Assembly (NCBI GenBank): GCA_017549145.1
Contig: JAFYVM010000007.1
Coordinates: forward strand, 1 to 37,077
Source: Bacteroidales bacterium
GTDB lineage: Bacteria; Bacteroidota; Bacteroidia; Bacteroidales; UBA932
Direction: 5' to 3'
Length of the DNA: 37,077 nucleotides
Position numbers and translations under genes: made by a program. The stretch's first letter is position 1. Every line of letters begins with the position of its first letter. Below the pieces are notes generated by a model that saw only the letters and a list, made by a program, of their open reading frames with translations, made no database searches and was not told where the DNA came from. Shown in pieces: positions 25,907 to 36,665 of the stretch.

Positions 25907-25927
<21 letters not shown>
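24962..25927 (+). CDS. Radical SAM protein, TIGR01212/YhcC family
   Basis: Cytoplasmic [4Fe-4S] radical S-adenosylmethionine enzyme of a widely conserved family whose substrate is uncertain. The 321-aa protein has the family-specific cluster motif with wide spacing: C42, C54 and C57 (CPNRDG then GGCTYCDN). Other family text: YFQSFSNTYAPIERL, VVGIVIGTRPDCV, VEYGIESCYDSTLERINRGHD, HFILGLPGE (SAM-binding region), and LDEYLDFFVDMLERLRPD. A TTG at 24953 is in frame but lies inside the predicted -7 box, so the ATG at 24962 is preferred. It is followed after 27 bp by guaB, whose promoter lies at its 3' end. Confidence 0.93.
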
Positions 25928-27420
<1,493 letters not shown>

Positions 27421-27421
<1 letters not shown>

Positions 27422-28281
27422 TGAAGAGATTCATAAAGATATCAGTAGCAATATGGATCGTCCTGACGATGTTTACATCGTGCAGGGCGATTTCACGCTT
27501 ACTGCACGGTGATGAGGTTGTTGCACAGGTATATGATGCAACCCTTTTCAGAAGTGATCTTGACAAGGTGATTCCAGCTGGTCTTCCTGAGGAGGATAGC
27601 GTTCGTCTTGCAAACCAGTATATCAACTCTTGGGCTCTTGAGCATGTCTTTATTGGAGTGGCTGAGGAGCAGCTCTCAAAGGCAGAGAAGGATGTGATGC
27701 AGGAGTTGGAGGCATATCGCAGGTCACTTTTGAAGTACCGTTACGAGCAGCTGTATGTCAATGAAAGACTTGATACTGCTGTAAGTGAGAATATGGTACA
27801 AAAGTACTATGAAGACAACTCTGAGATGTTTGTTCTTAAAAGACCTGTTGTGAAGGCTCGTTTCCTGAGCATCTCATCGCAGTCTCCGATGTTGGAGCAG
27901 ATTCGTAAGAAGATGTCTTCATCTGAGCTTGCAGATATGGTGGAGGTCGATTCTCTGGCATATTCTTCAGCTCTCAAATATATGACTTGGGAAGGCAAAT
28001 GGATAGATATAAACAATCTATCTCTCGAGTTTGGATTGGATAACGCTACTTTGCTGTCGAAGAAGAAAGGAAACTGGATTGAGGTGTCGGATAGCGTAGG
28101 ACTTACCAATCTTGCATATATTTCAGCATTCAAGGATAAGGGTGAAATGGCTCCGTTAGAGTATAGTACCCCTTCAATTAAGGATAAGATTGTCAGTGTG
28201 CGCAAGCAGGAACTTGTGAATTCTTTGGAACAGAATTTGCTCGAGGACGCGCGCGAAAACGGAAAATTTAAAACATATTGA
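27421..28281 (+). CDS. SurA-like chaperone lipoprotein without visible PPIase domain
   Basis: Probable periplasmic chaperone or assembly factor for outer-membrane proteins. The 286-aa protein has a lipobox-like cysteine at residue 21 (FTSC). The helical region at about 30-150 (QVYDATLFRSDLDKVIP, LANQYINSWALEHVFIGVAEEQL, YYEDNSEMF) resembles the N-terminal domain of SurA/PpiC proteins. The C-terminal 120 residues correspond in position to a parvulin domain but lack recognisable parvulin motifs (no GG.LG or HIL), so it may be a degenerate form. It overlaps guaB by 1 bp and lies 5 bp before the next SurA-like gene. The function is inferred from similarity and context. Confidence 0.75.
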
Positions 28282-28286
28282 TTATT

Positions 28287-29669
28287 ATGACAGGCATCCG
28301 CTATATCAAAATTATGGCTGTTGCTGCTTTTGCAGTGATTTCAACTTTGGCTTCGGCTCAGAAATACCCAGATGGTATCGTTGATAAGACAATTGCAGTT
28401 ATTGGAAACGAGAAGATAACAATCGCTGAACTCGAGGAAGAGATTCAGATGATGCAGGCATACGGTATGGGTTCTGACAAGAATGCCAGATGTGAGGCAC
28501 TTGAGGAGATGATGGTTGCAAAGCTCTTCCTTATGCAGGCGCGTGTGGACTCTCTTACTATTAACAATGATATGGTAGAGAGTGAGTTGAAGAATAGATT
28601 GGACAACGTAAAGACATCACTTGGTAGTGAAGAGGCAGTTGAGGAATATTTCGGAAAGCCTATCTATAAACTCCGCCAGGAGTGGAGAGAAGCTCTTCAG
28701 GATCAGAGCCTTACTCAGCAGATGCAGGGTAAGATTTCATCAGATATCCCTGAGCTTACTCCTTATGATGTCAGAAATTACGTTGATAGCATCGATCAGG
28801 ATGAGCTTCCAATGGTTCCGATCAAGTATCAGTTGAGCCAGATCTGTGTTTATCCCGACAGAGAGGCTGCAAATCTTGCTGTAAAGGAAAGACTTCTTGC
28901 TATCCGTGAGCGTATCATTAACGGTGAGAAATTCTCAACTTTGGCGCGTCTTTATTCTCAGGACCCAGGTAGCTCAAGAAAGGGTGGAGAACTCGGTATG
29001 GCTTCCAAGTCAATTTTCTGGCCAGTTTTCTCTGATGCTGCCATGTCACTTAAGATCGGTGTGGTTTCGCAGATTGTAGAGACTCCGGATGGATTCCATA
29101 TCATTGAGGTTCTTGAGAAGAAGGGTGACATGTTCAATGCGCGTCACATCCTTATGAAACCGGAATATACTTCCGTTGATAGAGAGAAAGGATTCAAGAT
29201 GCTTGATAGCTTGAAGACAGAGCTTCTTAATGAGGCTGTTACATTTGAGCTTGCTGCAAGATTCTATTCAGAGGATCCTGCCACAAGAACCAATGGCGGT
29301 CAGATGTCAGATCCAAACTCAGGTTCGTCTTACTTTGAAATCGACCAGCTCAAGCCACAGGACTATGAGGCTATCAAGAATCTCGAGGTCGGTCAGATTT
29401 CAGACCCTATCGAATCTCTTGATAATGAAGGACGTAGCGGAAATACTGTTTACAAGATTATTAAGGTAGATAAGATTATTCCAGCTCATACAGCAACATT
29501 CCAGAATGACTATGACCTTTTGCTCCAGCAGGCTAAGAATCATATGTCAATGGATGCAATCAACAAGTTCATTAACTCAAAGATCAAGACAACCTACATT
29601 ATCATTGACCCTCTCTTCAGTGATTGCGAGTTCGAGAGAGAAGGTTGGTCAGAGAAGTTCAGGAAATAG
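28287..29669 (+). CDS. SurA-like peptidyl-prolyl cis-trans isomerase with two parvulin domains
   Basis: Periplasmic chaperone/PPIase for outer-membrane protein folding. The 460-aa protein has a signal peptide (about 1-25, STLASAQ). The SurA N-terminal domain (VDKTIAVIGNEKITIAELEEEI, CEALEEMMVAKLFLMQA) spans about 28-160. Parvulin domain 1 lies at about 170-280 (YSQDPGSSRKGGELGMAS, VETPDGFHIIEVLEKKGD) and parvulin domain 2 at about 285-410 (NARHILMKPEYTS, FYSEDPATRTNGGQMSD). A TTG at 28278 is in frame but the ATG at 28287 gives a proper signal peptide. It is followed after 3 bp by the OstA-like gene, which suggests a shared role in outer-membrane/LPS biogenesis. Confidence 0.92.
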   Translation: MTGIRYIKIMAVAAFAVISTLASAQKYPDGIVDKTIAVIGNEKITIAELEEEIQMMQAYGMGSDKNARCEALEEMMVAKLFLMQARVDSLTINNDMVESELKNRLDNVKTSLGSEEAVEEYFGKPIYKLRQEWREALQDQSLTQQMQGKISSDIPELTPYDVRNYVDSIDQDELPMVPIKYQLSQICVYPDREAANLAVKERLLAIRERIINGEKFSTLARLYSQDPGSSRKGGELGMASKSIFWPVFSDAAMSLKIGVVSQIVETPDGFHIIEVLEKKGDMFNARHILMKPEYTSVDREKGFKMLDSLKTELLNEAVTFELAARFYSEDPATRTNGGQMSDPNSGSSYFEIDQLKPQDYEAIKNLEVGQISDPIESLDNEGRSGNTVYKIIKVDKIIPAHTATFQNDYDLLLQQAKNHMSMDAINKFINSKIKTTYIIIDPLFSDCEFEREGWSEKFRK

Positions 29670-29672
29670 TAA

Positions 29673-32396
29673 ATGCGCATTATCCTCAGATTCATAGCGG
29701 TTACATTAGCCTTATTGACCGGATTGTCCGTACATGCTCAGAAGAATGAGCAGAGGGACAGTCTGGTTACTCTGTTGAATTCACAGTCGGCTCAGATGGT
29801 TGACATTGAGGGTAATAGCTATAGAAAAGTTGTCGGCCCGGCAAGTTTTCTCCACAATAATGCGTATCTGTATTGCGATACAGCATTATGGAATGTTGAG
29901 ACTCGTATAATTGAAGCGTGGGGACATGTCAGTATCAAGCAGGATGAGACTGTACTCAAGAGTGATAAACTGACATATTTTATCGACCAGGACTTGGCTC
30001 AGTTCAGAGGTTCTATTGTCGAACTGACAGATAAGGATAAGAATACTCTCCGTACCCGCCATCTTGACTATAACACTAAGGACTCTGTTGCAATTTTTGA
30101 TAACGGAGCTTCGATGAGGGATAAGGATGGACAGATCATAGAGAGTGTAAAGGGTACATACGACTCTAAGATTGAATTGTTTACATTCACTGAGAACGTA
30201 AACATGTTCACAGATTCAATTTTCGTCAAGACTAACACGCTAACATACGATTCTCCTAAAAATCTTGCTACTTTTGGTTACAATACCAATGCTTGGAAGG
30301 AGGAAAATATGCTTTCTGCTGATGGAGGATGGTATAATAGAGCAAAGGAGATTTTCTTCTTCCGAAATAATGTCCACGTGATGTCTGACAGTCAGGAAGG
30401 TTGGTGTGACAGTCTGTTCTTCTATCGAAATACTTCAGATGTAGAGATGCTAGGACATGCTCAGGTGTCAGATACAACTAGAAATGTTTTCGGTATTGCC
30501 GGTAGGATATTTTACTTGGACAGCCTTTCTAAGGTTACAATGACCAGAAAGCCAGCTGTTATCACTGAGACAGAGGAGAAGGGTGTAAAGGATACGATTT
30601 ACCTTGGCGCAGAAAAGCTTGTTTACTATGCTCTTCCTATGTTTGAGGTTGACTCGATGGCAGTTGAGGCTGCAAAGGAAAGAGAGAAGACTCTTGATAT
30701 CGACCCTGTAGGAACATTTAGAAAGAAGGCTGCTGAGGAGGCTGCAAAAGCTGCTGAGGAAGCTGCTAAGAATGATCCGAATTATCGCCCTAAGACTCCA
30801 CGTGGGGGTGCCAATCAGGCACCTATGCAAGCTCCTGCGGCTCCAGCACCCGTTGCAGCAGAGTCTGATTCATTGGCTCTTAGCGTTGCAGACACATTGA
30901 TGGCTTCTGCGCCGATGATGTTGCCGGATTCTATCGGAAAAAGAGAGGATAAGTCGGTAAGAGATCTTATTGCTGAAAGAGACTCCACTGAGGTTGCTGA
31001 TACGAGTGCTCTTACAGATTCTGTTGCTGTTCCAGAACAGCCTAAGGATTCGACCCGTATCGGATTCTTGGAGGCAATCAAGAATGTACGTATTTATAGA
31101 AAGGATATTCAGCTGGTTTGTGACTCCTTGATGTACACAGATCTGGACTCAATTGCAAGAATGTACATAGATCCTGTGATATGGCAGGAGGAAAAGAGGC
31201 AGTATTCGTCCGACAGCTTGTACGTTGTGGTAAGTAATGGAGGACTTGACAAGGCCAACCTCATGTCTAACGCCTTTATTGCAATTCAGGAGGATACCCT
31301 TCACTACAATCAGATCAAGTCTACCGAGATGATGGCCTATTTTGATAAGGAGGGTGGACTTCGACGTTTCGATGCTTTGGGAGGTGCCCAGTCGCTGTTC
31401 TATATCGAGGAAAACGATGTGCTTGCGACTGTTAATAAGACAGATTCCAAGATGATGTCCGCTAACTTCAAGGATGGCGAGATTCAGAGAATATACTATT
31501 TCGAGCAGGCTAAGAATGATGGTTATCCTGTTGTTCAGCTTTCTGACGATGAAAGGTATCTTAAAGGATTCAACTGGCAGGAGAAGAGGAGACCTGCAGA
31601 TAGAAATGCCGTTACTCCGCTTTCGCTTCGTCCAAGTCAGAGAAGGTTCTATGAGAGACGTCCTCGAGCACAATATAAGCAGACAAATATCTACTTCCCT
31701 GGTTATATCGACAATGTCTATCGTCAGATTGAGGTGAGAGATTCGCTTCGCAAGGTGCGTCAACGTGAGGCTGCAATTGCTAAGCGTCAGGCAGAAGAGA
31801 AGGCACGTCTCGATAGTATTGCTTTCGCAGATTCAGTGTTGAGAGATTCTCTGTTCCGTGTTGATTCACTTGCAAAGGCGGATTCATTGAAGCGTCTGAA
31901 TGATAAATTGCTGAAGGATGCTGCGGATTCTCTGAAGGCCATAGGTGATTCATTGATGGTTTCTGACACATTAGCTGCAGAAAAGGTTCTTACCCCGGAG
32001 GAAATCAAGGCTGCTAAGAAAGCTGAGGCTCAGCGTAAGAAAGAAGCTGCAAAGGCTGCTCGAGAGGCTGCGGCACAGAAACGCCAGGAAGAAAAAGAGA
32101 AGCGTTGGGCTGAACTTGATAATAAGGATGAAATAAAGGCGAAGAAGAAAGAAGAGAAGAAACTCCAGAAGCTTCGCAAGAAAAAACGCAAAGCCTTAGA
32201 GGATCAGGCTCGCCAGGAAGCAAGAGATGCGGCTGTTCTTGAGAAATATCGTCAGAAGTTCGAGCAGCAGAAACAGAAAGCTGAATCGAAAAATAAACCT
32301 AAAGAACAGGATAACACAAACTCTCAACCGAAAGCTTCAAAATCCGCTATAAGGGATCTTAGTCTTCCTGCGGAATTGAAAAAAGATATCAAGTAA
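29673..32396 (+). CDS. OstA/LptA-like protein with long charged coiled-coil tail
   Basis: Probable periplasmic LPS-transport (Lpt) component, matching OstA-like (PF13100) proteins of Bacteroidetes. The 907-aa protein has a signal peptide (1-23, SVHAQ). Beta-jelly-roll OstA repeats span about 35-330 (YLYCDTALWNVETRIIEAWGHV, LKSDKLTYFIDQDLAQFRG, TNTLTYDSPKNLATF). An Ala/Pro/Ser-rich linker at about 350-460 follows, then more OstA-like sequence (NVRIYRKDIQLVCDSLMYTDL, about 470-650). The final 220 residues (about 690-907) are Lys/Glu/Ala-rich and strongly helical (EAQRKKEAAKAAREAAAQ...). Compared with an LptA of about 170-200 aa it is very long. It ends in a bidirectional terminator. Confidence 0.85.
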   Translation: MRIILRFIAVTLALLTGLSVHAQKNEQRDSLVTLLNSQSAQMVDIEGNSYRKVVGPASFLHNNAYLYCDTALWNVETRIIEAWGHVSIKQDETVLKSDKLTYFIDQDLAQFRGSIVELTDKDKNTLRTRHLDYNTKDSVAIFDNGASMRDKDGQIIESVKGTYDSKIELFTFTENVNMFTDSIFVKTNTLTYDSPKNLATFGYNTNAWKEENMLSADGGWYNRAKEIFFFRNNVHVMSDSQEGWCDSLFFYRNTSDVEMLGHAQVSDTTRNVFGIAGRIFYLDSLSKVTMTRKPAVITETEEKGVKDTIYLGAEKLVYYALPMFEVDSMAVEAAKEREKTLDIDPVGTFRKKAAEEAAKAAEEAAKNDPNYRPKTPRGGANQAPMQAPAAPAPVAAESDSLALSVADTLMASAPMMLPDSIGKREDKSVRDLIAERDSTEVADTSALTDSVAVPEQPKDSTRIGFLEAIKNVRIYRKDIQLVCDSLMYTDLDSIARMYIDPVIWQEEKRQYSSDSLYVVVSNGGLDKANLMSNAFIAIQEDTLHYNQIKSTEMMAYFDKEGGLRRFDALGGAQSLFYIEENDVLATVNKTDSKMMSANFKDGEIQRIYYFEQAKNDGYPVVQLSDDERYLKGFNWQEKRRPADRNAVTPLSLRPSQRRFYERRPRAQYKQTNIYFPGYIDNVYRQIEVRDSLRKVRQREAAIAKRQAEEKARLDSIAFADSVLRDSLFRVDSLAKADSLKRLNDKLLKDAADSLKAIGDSLMVSDTLAAEKVLTPEEIKAAKKAEAQRKKEAAKAAREAAAQKRQEEKEKRWAELDNKDEIKAKKKEEKKLQKLRKKKRKALEDQARQEARDAAVLEKYRQKFEQQKQKAESKNKPKEQDNTNSQPKASKSAIRDLSLPAELKKDIK

Positions 32397-32398
32397 AA

Positions 32399-32443
32399 AC
32401 TAGAAACCGCTAGAAATTCGTTGAATTGCTAGCGGTTTCTAGT
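32399..32443. terminator. Bidirectional terminator between convergent genes
   Basis: ACTAGAAACCGCTAG (32399-32413) is a perfect 15-bp reverse complement of CTAGCGGTTTCTAGT (32429-32443) with a 15-nt loop. A run of A precedes it, which serves as the U-tract for the minus-strand operon. It lies between the OstA-like gene and pepT, so it can stop transcription from both sides. Confidence 0.82.
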
Positions 32444-32457
32444 TATGTAGCGGCAGA

Positions 32458-33678
32458 TTACTCTGCGTAAAGGCTGATGATGTTGAGGATTACCTTGCTG
32501 GCTTTCTCCATGCTTTCGAGCGGTACGAACTCCATCTTGCCGTGGAAGTTGTGGCCGCCTGCGAAGATGTTAGGGCAAGGGAGACCCATAAATGAGAGGT
32601 TTGCTCCGTCTGTACCACCGCGGATAGGCTTGATGTTAGGTACGATGCCTTCCATTTCCATAGCCTTCTTGGCTTTCTCTACGATGTGGTAGTGTGGCTC
32701 TACCTCTTTGCGCATGTTATAGTACTGATGCTTGATGTCTACAGTTGCTACGCCTGCGCCATATTTCTCGTTGATAAAATCTACGCACTTGCGCATATAT
32801 GCCTTCTTGTCCTCATAGAGACCCATGTCGTGGTCGCGGAGGATGTATGTGAAGCTAGCTTCCTCTACTGTACCGTTGAATCCGATGATATGGTAGAATC
32901 CTTCGTATCCTGTAGTGTATTCCGGACGCTGCTCGACAGGGAGAAGGGCATTGAGCTCCATTCCGATGAGGATTGCGTTAAGCATCTTGCCTTTTGCGTA
33001 TCCTGGGTGGATGTTGCGGCCCTGAATCTTTACTGTAGCAGCAGCGGCGTTGAAGTTTTCGTACTCGAGCTCTCCGATAGCGCCACCGTCCATTGTGTAG
33101 GCATACTTGGCACCGAATTTAGCTACATCAAACTTAACGACTCCTCTTCCGATCTCTTCGTCTGGAGTGAATCCGATCTTGATTTCGCCGTGCTTGAATT
33201 CAGGATGATTTACAATGTACTGTACTGCATCCATGATTTCTACGATACCAGCTTTGTCATCTGCGCCAAGAAGGGTTGTTCCGTCAGTCGTAATGAGGGT
33301 CTGACCCTTGTATGCGAGCATCTCAGGGAAGTCGCTTACCTTGAGTGCAAGGCCTTCAACTCCTTTGAGAGGAATGTCGCTTCCGTCGTAATTCTCTATG
33401 ATCTGTGGGTTGGTGCATGCGCCGGCTGCATCAGGTGCAGTGTCAACGTGTGCGATGAATCCGATTGCAGGCACATCCTTGTCGCAGTTTGACGGAATAG
33501 TTGCCATTACGTATCCGTATTCGTCGAGTTCAGCCTGTACACCCATTGCTGTAAGCTCTTCGCATAGCAATTTCGATAGGTTCAGCTCTTTTGCAGCGCT
33601 AGGCTGTGATTCTGAGTTAGGGTCAGCCTGTGTATCGATGGCAATGTACCTTAAAAATCTGTCTAGTATCTTTTCCAT
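32458..33678 (-). CDS. pepT: Peptidase T (tripeptide aminopeptidase), M20 family
   Basis: Cytoplasmic di-zinc aminopeptidase releasing the N-terminal residue of tripeptides. The 406-aa protein has the normal PepT length. Zinc ligands/active site are visible: H77 and D79 (IAHVDTAPD), D140 (LLGADDKAGI), E174-E175 (GFTPDEEIGRG), and the C-terminal histidine in AGGHNFHGKMEF. GGTDGANLSFMGLP is diagnostic for PepT. It is the last gene of the minus-strand OPT-zupT-pepT operon; zupT ends 9 bp upstream. Confidence 0.96.
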   Translation of the reverse strand: MEKILDRFLRYIAIDTQADPNSESQPSAAKELNLSKLLCEELTAMGVQAELDEYGYVMATIPSNCDKDVPAIGFIAHVDTAPDAAGACTNPQIIENYDGSDIPLKGVEGLALKVSDFPEMLAYKGQTLITTDGTTLLGADDKAGIVEIMDAVQYIVNHPEFKHGEIKIGFTPDEEIGRGVVKFDVAKFGAKYAYTMDGGAIGELEYENFNAAAATVKIQGRNIHPGYAKGKMLNAILIGMELNALLPVEQRPEYTTGYEGFYHIIGFNGTVEEASFTYILRDHDMGLYEDKKAYMRKCVDFINEKYGAGVATVDIKHQYYNMRKEVEPHYHIVEKAKKAMEMEGIVPNIKPIRGGTDGANLSFMGLPCPNIFAGGHNFHGKMEFVPLESMEKASKVILNIISLYAE

Positions 33679-33687
33679 ATTGTTGTG

Positions 33688-34491
33688 TTATATTATTAGC
33701 AAACTGATGCCCATGATGGCCATTCCGGAGATGACACCGGCAATGGCGATATGGTGTTTTCCGTATTTTTCTGCTGTCGGCAGAAGCTCGTCAAGCGAAA
33801 TGTAGATCATAATTCCAGCAACTGCTGCAAGAATGAGCGGGAATGCCGGGCCGCCTCCTGTGAGTTCCACTCCGAAGATCGCGGTTACTCCCATGCAGAG
33901 CAATGCTCCAAGAAGCTCGCTGAAACCAGATAGGGTAGCGTATATAAGCGCTTTGCCCTTGCTTTTCGTTGCATAATATATAGGAATAGCAACGGCGATA
34001 CCCTCTGGAATGTTGTGGATGGCTATGGCGAAGGTGATGCTGGCTCCCATCTGAGGGTCGTTGAGGGCTCCGATGAAGGTCGCAATACCTTCTGGGAAGT
34101 TGTGGATTGCAATAGCAAGGGCGGACATTATACCGAGTCGATGCAATGTCTTTTCGTTGCTGCCACCCAACGATAGTTCAGAAGCCTCGTGCGGGTTTTC
34201 ATACTCAGGGACAAGGAAGTCGATGAGCATGATGATTCCCATTCCACCAAAGAAAGCTAATAGAGTAAATACCTCTCCATATTTTATTGAACCGATGGCT
34301 GCTATTTCTGCCTGTGCTTCGGGGAATAGTTCTGTAAGCGATATGAATATCATTACTCCGGCACTGAGTCCAAGTGATGCCGCAAGCGTGTTACTGCTCA
34401 GCTTTTTCTTGAACAGCACCAGCGCACCACCGATGCCTGTTGCGGCACCGGCGATGAGCGTGAGGAGTAATGCTGTTAATGTTCCGTTCAT
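33688..34491 (-). CDS. zupT: ZIP-family zinc (divalent metal) transporter, ZupT type
   Basis: Inner-membrane importer of Zn2+ and related metals. The 267-aa protein has about eight hydrophobic segments. The ZIP metal-binding motifs HNFPEG (H130, E134) and HNIPEG (H159, E163) in TM4-TM5 are both present, as is the SAGVMIFISLTELFPEA helix. The cytoplasmic loop between TM3 and TM4 is short. It sits between the OPT transporter (2 bp gap) and pepT (9 bp gap). Zinc uptake may support the zinc-dependent PepT; this link is inferred. Confidence 0.94.
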   Translation of the reverse strand: MNGTLTALLLTLIAGAATGIGGALVLFKKKLSSNTLAASLGLSAGVMIFISLTELFPEAQAEIAAIGSIKYGEVFTLLAFFGGMGIIMLIDFLVPEYENPHEASELSLGGSNEKTLHRLGIMSALAIAIHNFPEGIATFIGALNDPQMGASITFAIAIHNIPEGIAVAIPIYYATKSKGKALIYATLSGFSELLGALLCMGVTAIFGVELTGGGPAFPLILAAVAGIMIYISLDELLPTAEKYGKHHIAIAGVISGMAIMGISLLII

Positions 34492-34493
34492 GT

Positions 34494-36470
34494 TTACTTC
34501 TTAGTGCGGATTGCTGCTACTGCCATATATATAATGATAGCTGCGTATGGGATGATTGCAATCGGCTCAGTCCAAGGTGATGGCTTCATATACATATCCA
34601 CCTCTGCGAATCTTAGGATTGCGCTGACAACTCCCATAAGAGCACCTCCTGCGATGAATCCTGAGGCAATCAATGTGCCTTTTTCCATGCGCTCCTCATT
34701 AAGGGCCTTGTCCTTGCTGCGAGTGCTTACAAACCACGAAATAGCTCCACCGATGAGCATTGGAGTGTTGAGGTCGAGCGGGATGAACATTCCGAGCGCA
34801 AATGGGAGTGCAGGAATCTTGAAGAATGTGAGGACGAGTGCGATTACTGCACCGATTCCATAGAGAAGCCATGGTGCGCTTCCGCCGTTCATCATCGGCT
34901 CGATCACTGCTGCCATTGCATTGGCCTGAGGAGCTACGAGTGCACCTTCGCCTGTGAAGCCGTATGTCTTGTTAAGAACGAGCATCACACCACCTACGGT
35001 TGCTGCTGCTACTAGTGTTCCGAGGAACTTCCAGCTTTCCTGCTTCTTTGGTGTGCTACCGATCCAATATCCGATCTTAAGGTCAGTGATGAATGCTCCT
35101 GCTACAGAAAGTGCTGTGCAGACAACACCACCGATGATAAGAGCTGCTGTCATACCTGCTGTTCCGTTCAAGCCGACTGCTACCATAATGATAGAAGCCA
35201 GGATGAGGGTCATCAAGGTCATTCCGCTGACAGGGTTAGAACCTACGATAGCAATTGCGTTTGCTGCGACTGTAGTAAATAGGAATGCTATGATTCCCAC
35301 GATGAGCACTCCGACTACTGCATGCCAGATGTTGTCCACAACTCCAAGTGCGAAGAAACCGAATACGACTGCGAGTGTGATGATGATACCCACAACGACA
35401 ATCTTCATAGAGATGTCTCTCTGTGTTCTGATGGTTTCTGCCTCTGCGTCACTCTTCTTTCTGCTGAACTCGCTGGCAGCAAGTCCGAGAGCAGATTTGA
35501 TTACGCCAAATGACTTCACGATTCCCACGATACCGGCTGTTGCGATACCTCCGATACCGATGTGTCTAGCGTAATCCTTGAAGATCTGGTCTGCTGACAT
35601 TTCACCGATGGGCTGAGTTACGCCAGTGTTCATGAGGTCAATTACCTGGCCACCCCAGATAAGATTCATAAGAGGGATGATCACCAGCCACACGAGGAAG
35701 CTACCGCAGCAGATGATGAAGGCATATTTAAGACCTACGATGTAACCAAGACCAAGGACGGCCGCTCCGGTGTTGACCTTAAGTACCACCTTAGCTTTTT
35801 CCGCTAGAGCTGTACCCCATGGGAGAACCTTTGTGGTAAGGGTCTCGCCCCAAAGTCCGAATGTTGATACTATGAAGTCATAGAGTCCTCCGATAAGACC
35901 ACTTATAAGAAGGGTTGATGCACCTTTTCCGCCACCCTCTCCGCTGACGAGTACCTGTGTGGTTGCTGTAGCCTCAGGGAACGGATATTTTCCGTGCTGC
36001 TCTTTTACGAAGTATTTTCTGAATGGAATCAAGAAAAGGATTCCGAGGATTCCTCCGAGTAGTGATGAGAAGAATACCTTTGTAAAGTTGACTGTGAGTT
36101 CAGGATATTTGTCCTGAAGGATGAATAGGGCAGGGAGGGTGAAGATTGCTCCGGCAACGATGGCGCCTGAGCACGATCCGATAGACTGGATCATTACATT
36201 CTCTCCGAGTGCATTCTTGCGCTTGAGTCCGCTTGATAGTCCCACAGCGATGATTGCGATCGGGATTGCGGCCTCGAATACCTGGCCGACCTTAAGTCCC
36301 AAGTATGCAGCGGCAGCTGAAAAGATAACAGTCATGATGATACCGAGGCTCACTGACCATGGGGTCACCTCGGGATAGTTCTTCTTAGGAGAAAGCAATG
36401 GCAGATATTCCTCACCTGGCTTTAACTCTCTTTGCGCATTCTCTGGCAATTGTGTTTTTTTCTCTTCCAT
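34494..36470 (-). CDS. OPT-family oligopeptide transporter (TIGR00733 type)
   Basis: Multi-spanning inner-membrane peptide symporter. The 658-aa protein has a short hydrophilic N-terminus (MEEKKTQLPENAQ), then roughly 14-16 hydrophobic segments. The bacterial OPT signatures GLKVGQVFEAAIPIAI, ENVMIQSIGSCSGAIVAGA, KYPFPEATATTQVLVSGEGG, the hydrophilic loop SEFSRKKSDAEAE, and IPLDLNTPMLIGGAISW are visible. It heads an operon with zupT and pepT: peptides enter through OPT and are cleaved by PepT. The family is clear; whether the substrate is peptide, glutathione or metal-chelate is not known. A -7-like CAAAATTA on the opposite strand lies 34 bp upstream. Confidence 0.92.
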   Translation of the reverse strand: MEEKKTQLPENAQRELKPGEEYLPLLSPKKNYPEVTPWSVSLGIIMTVIFSAAAAYLGLKVGQVFEAAIPIAIIAVGLSSGLKRKNALGENVMIQSIGSCSGAIVAGAIFTLPALFILQDKYPELTVNFTKVFFSSLLGGILGILFLIPFRKYFVKEQHGKYPFPEATATTQVLVSGEGGGKGASTLLISGLIGGLYDFIVSTFGLWGETLTTKVLPWGTALAEKAKVVLKVNTGAAVLGLGYIVGLKYAFIICCGSFLVWLVIIPLMNLIWGGQVIDLMNTGVTQPIGEMSADQIFKDYARHIGIGGIATAGIVGIVKSFGVIKSALGLAASEFSRKKSDAEAETIRTQRDISMKIVVVGIIITLAVVFGFFALGVVDNIWHAVVGVLIVGIIAFLFTTVAANAIAIVGSNPVSGMTLMTLILASIIMVAVGLNGTAGMTAALIIGGVVCTALSVAGAFITDLKIGYWIGSTPKKQESWKFLGTLVAAATVGGVMLVLNKTYGFTGEGALVAPQANAMAAVIEPMMNGGSAPWLLYGIGAVIALVLTFFKIPALPFALGMFIPLDLNTPMLIGGAISWFVSTRSKDKALNEERMEKGTLIASGFIAGGALMGVVSAILRFAEVDMYMKPSPWTEPIAIIPYAAIIIYMAVAAIRTKK

Positions 36471-36504
36471 ATTTATATAATGTCTTTGTTTAAGCGCGGA
36501 ATTA

Positions 36505-36512
36505 CAAAATTA
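36505..36512 (-). promoter_or_regulatory. -7-like box for OPT-zupT-pepT operon
   Basis: The reverse complement reads TAATTTTG, matching TAnnTTTG. It is 34 bp upstream of the OPT ATG. No -33 element is seen at 19-21 bp, so support is partial. Confidence 0.4.
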
Positions 36513-36625
36513 GTAAATATTTCTCAAAAGAGGAATTCGTGTCTGTGAATGCGGATGTTGAAAATTTCTTAAAATTTATCATAAATCTAAATCGTTGATT
36601 TTCAATGGTGTTTGAAAATAGCGTG

Positions 36626-36665
36626 AAAAAAGTTGCAAAAAAATGTTAAAAAAAGTTCAGAAAAA
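36626..36665 (+). promoter_or_regulatory. Phased A-tracts (UP-element-like) upstream of the rRNA promoter
   Basis: A-tracts at 36626-36631, 36637-36643, 36648-36654 and 36661-36665 have centres about 11-12 bp apart, close to one helical turn. They lie directly upstream of the TTTG box and could curve the DNA or contact the alpha-subunit of RNA polymerase. The role is inferred from position. Confidence 0.6.

Noticed and set aside
32686-33492. 268-aa ORF on the plus strand opposite pepT
   Set aside because: It is a shadow of the strongly supported pepT frame, has no recognisable domain and unlikely composition (many Val/Cys).
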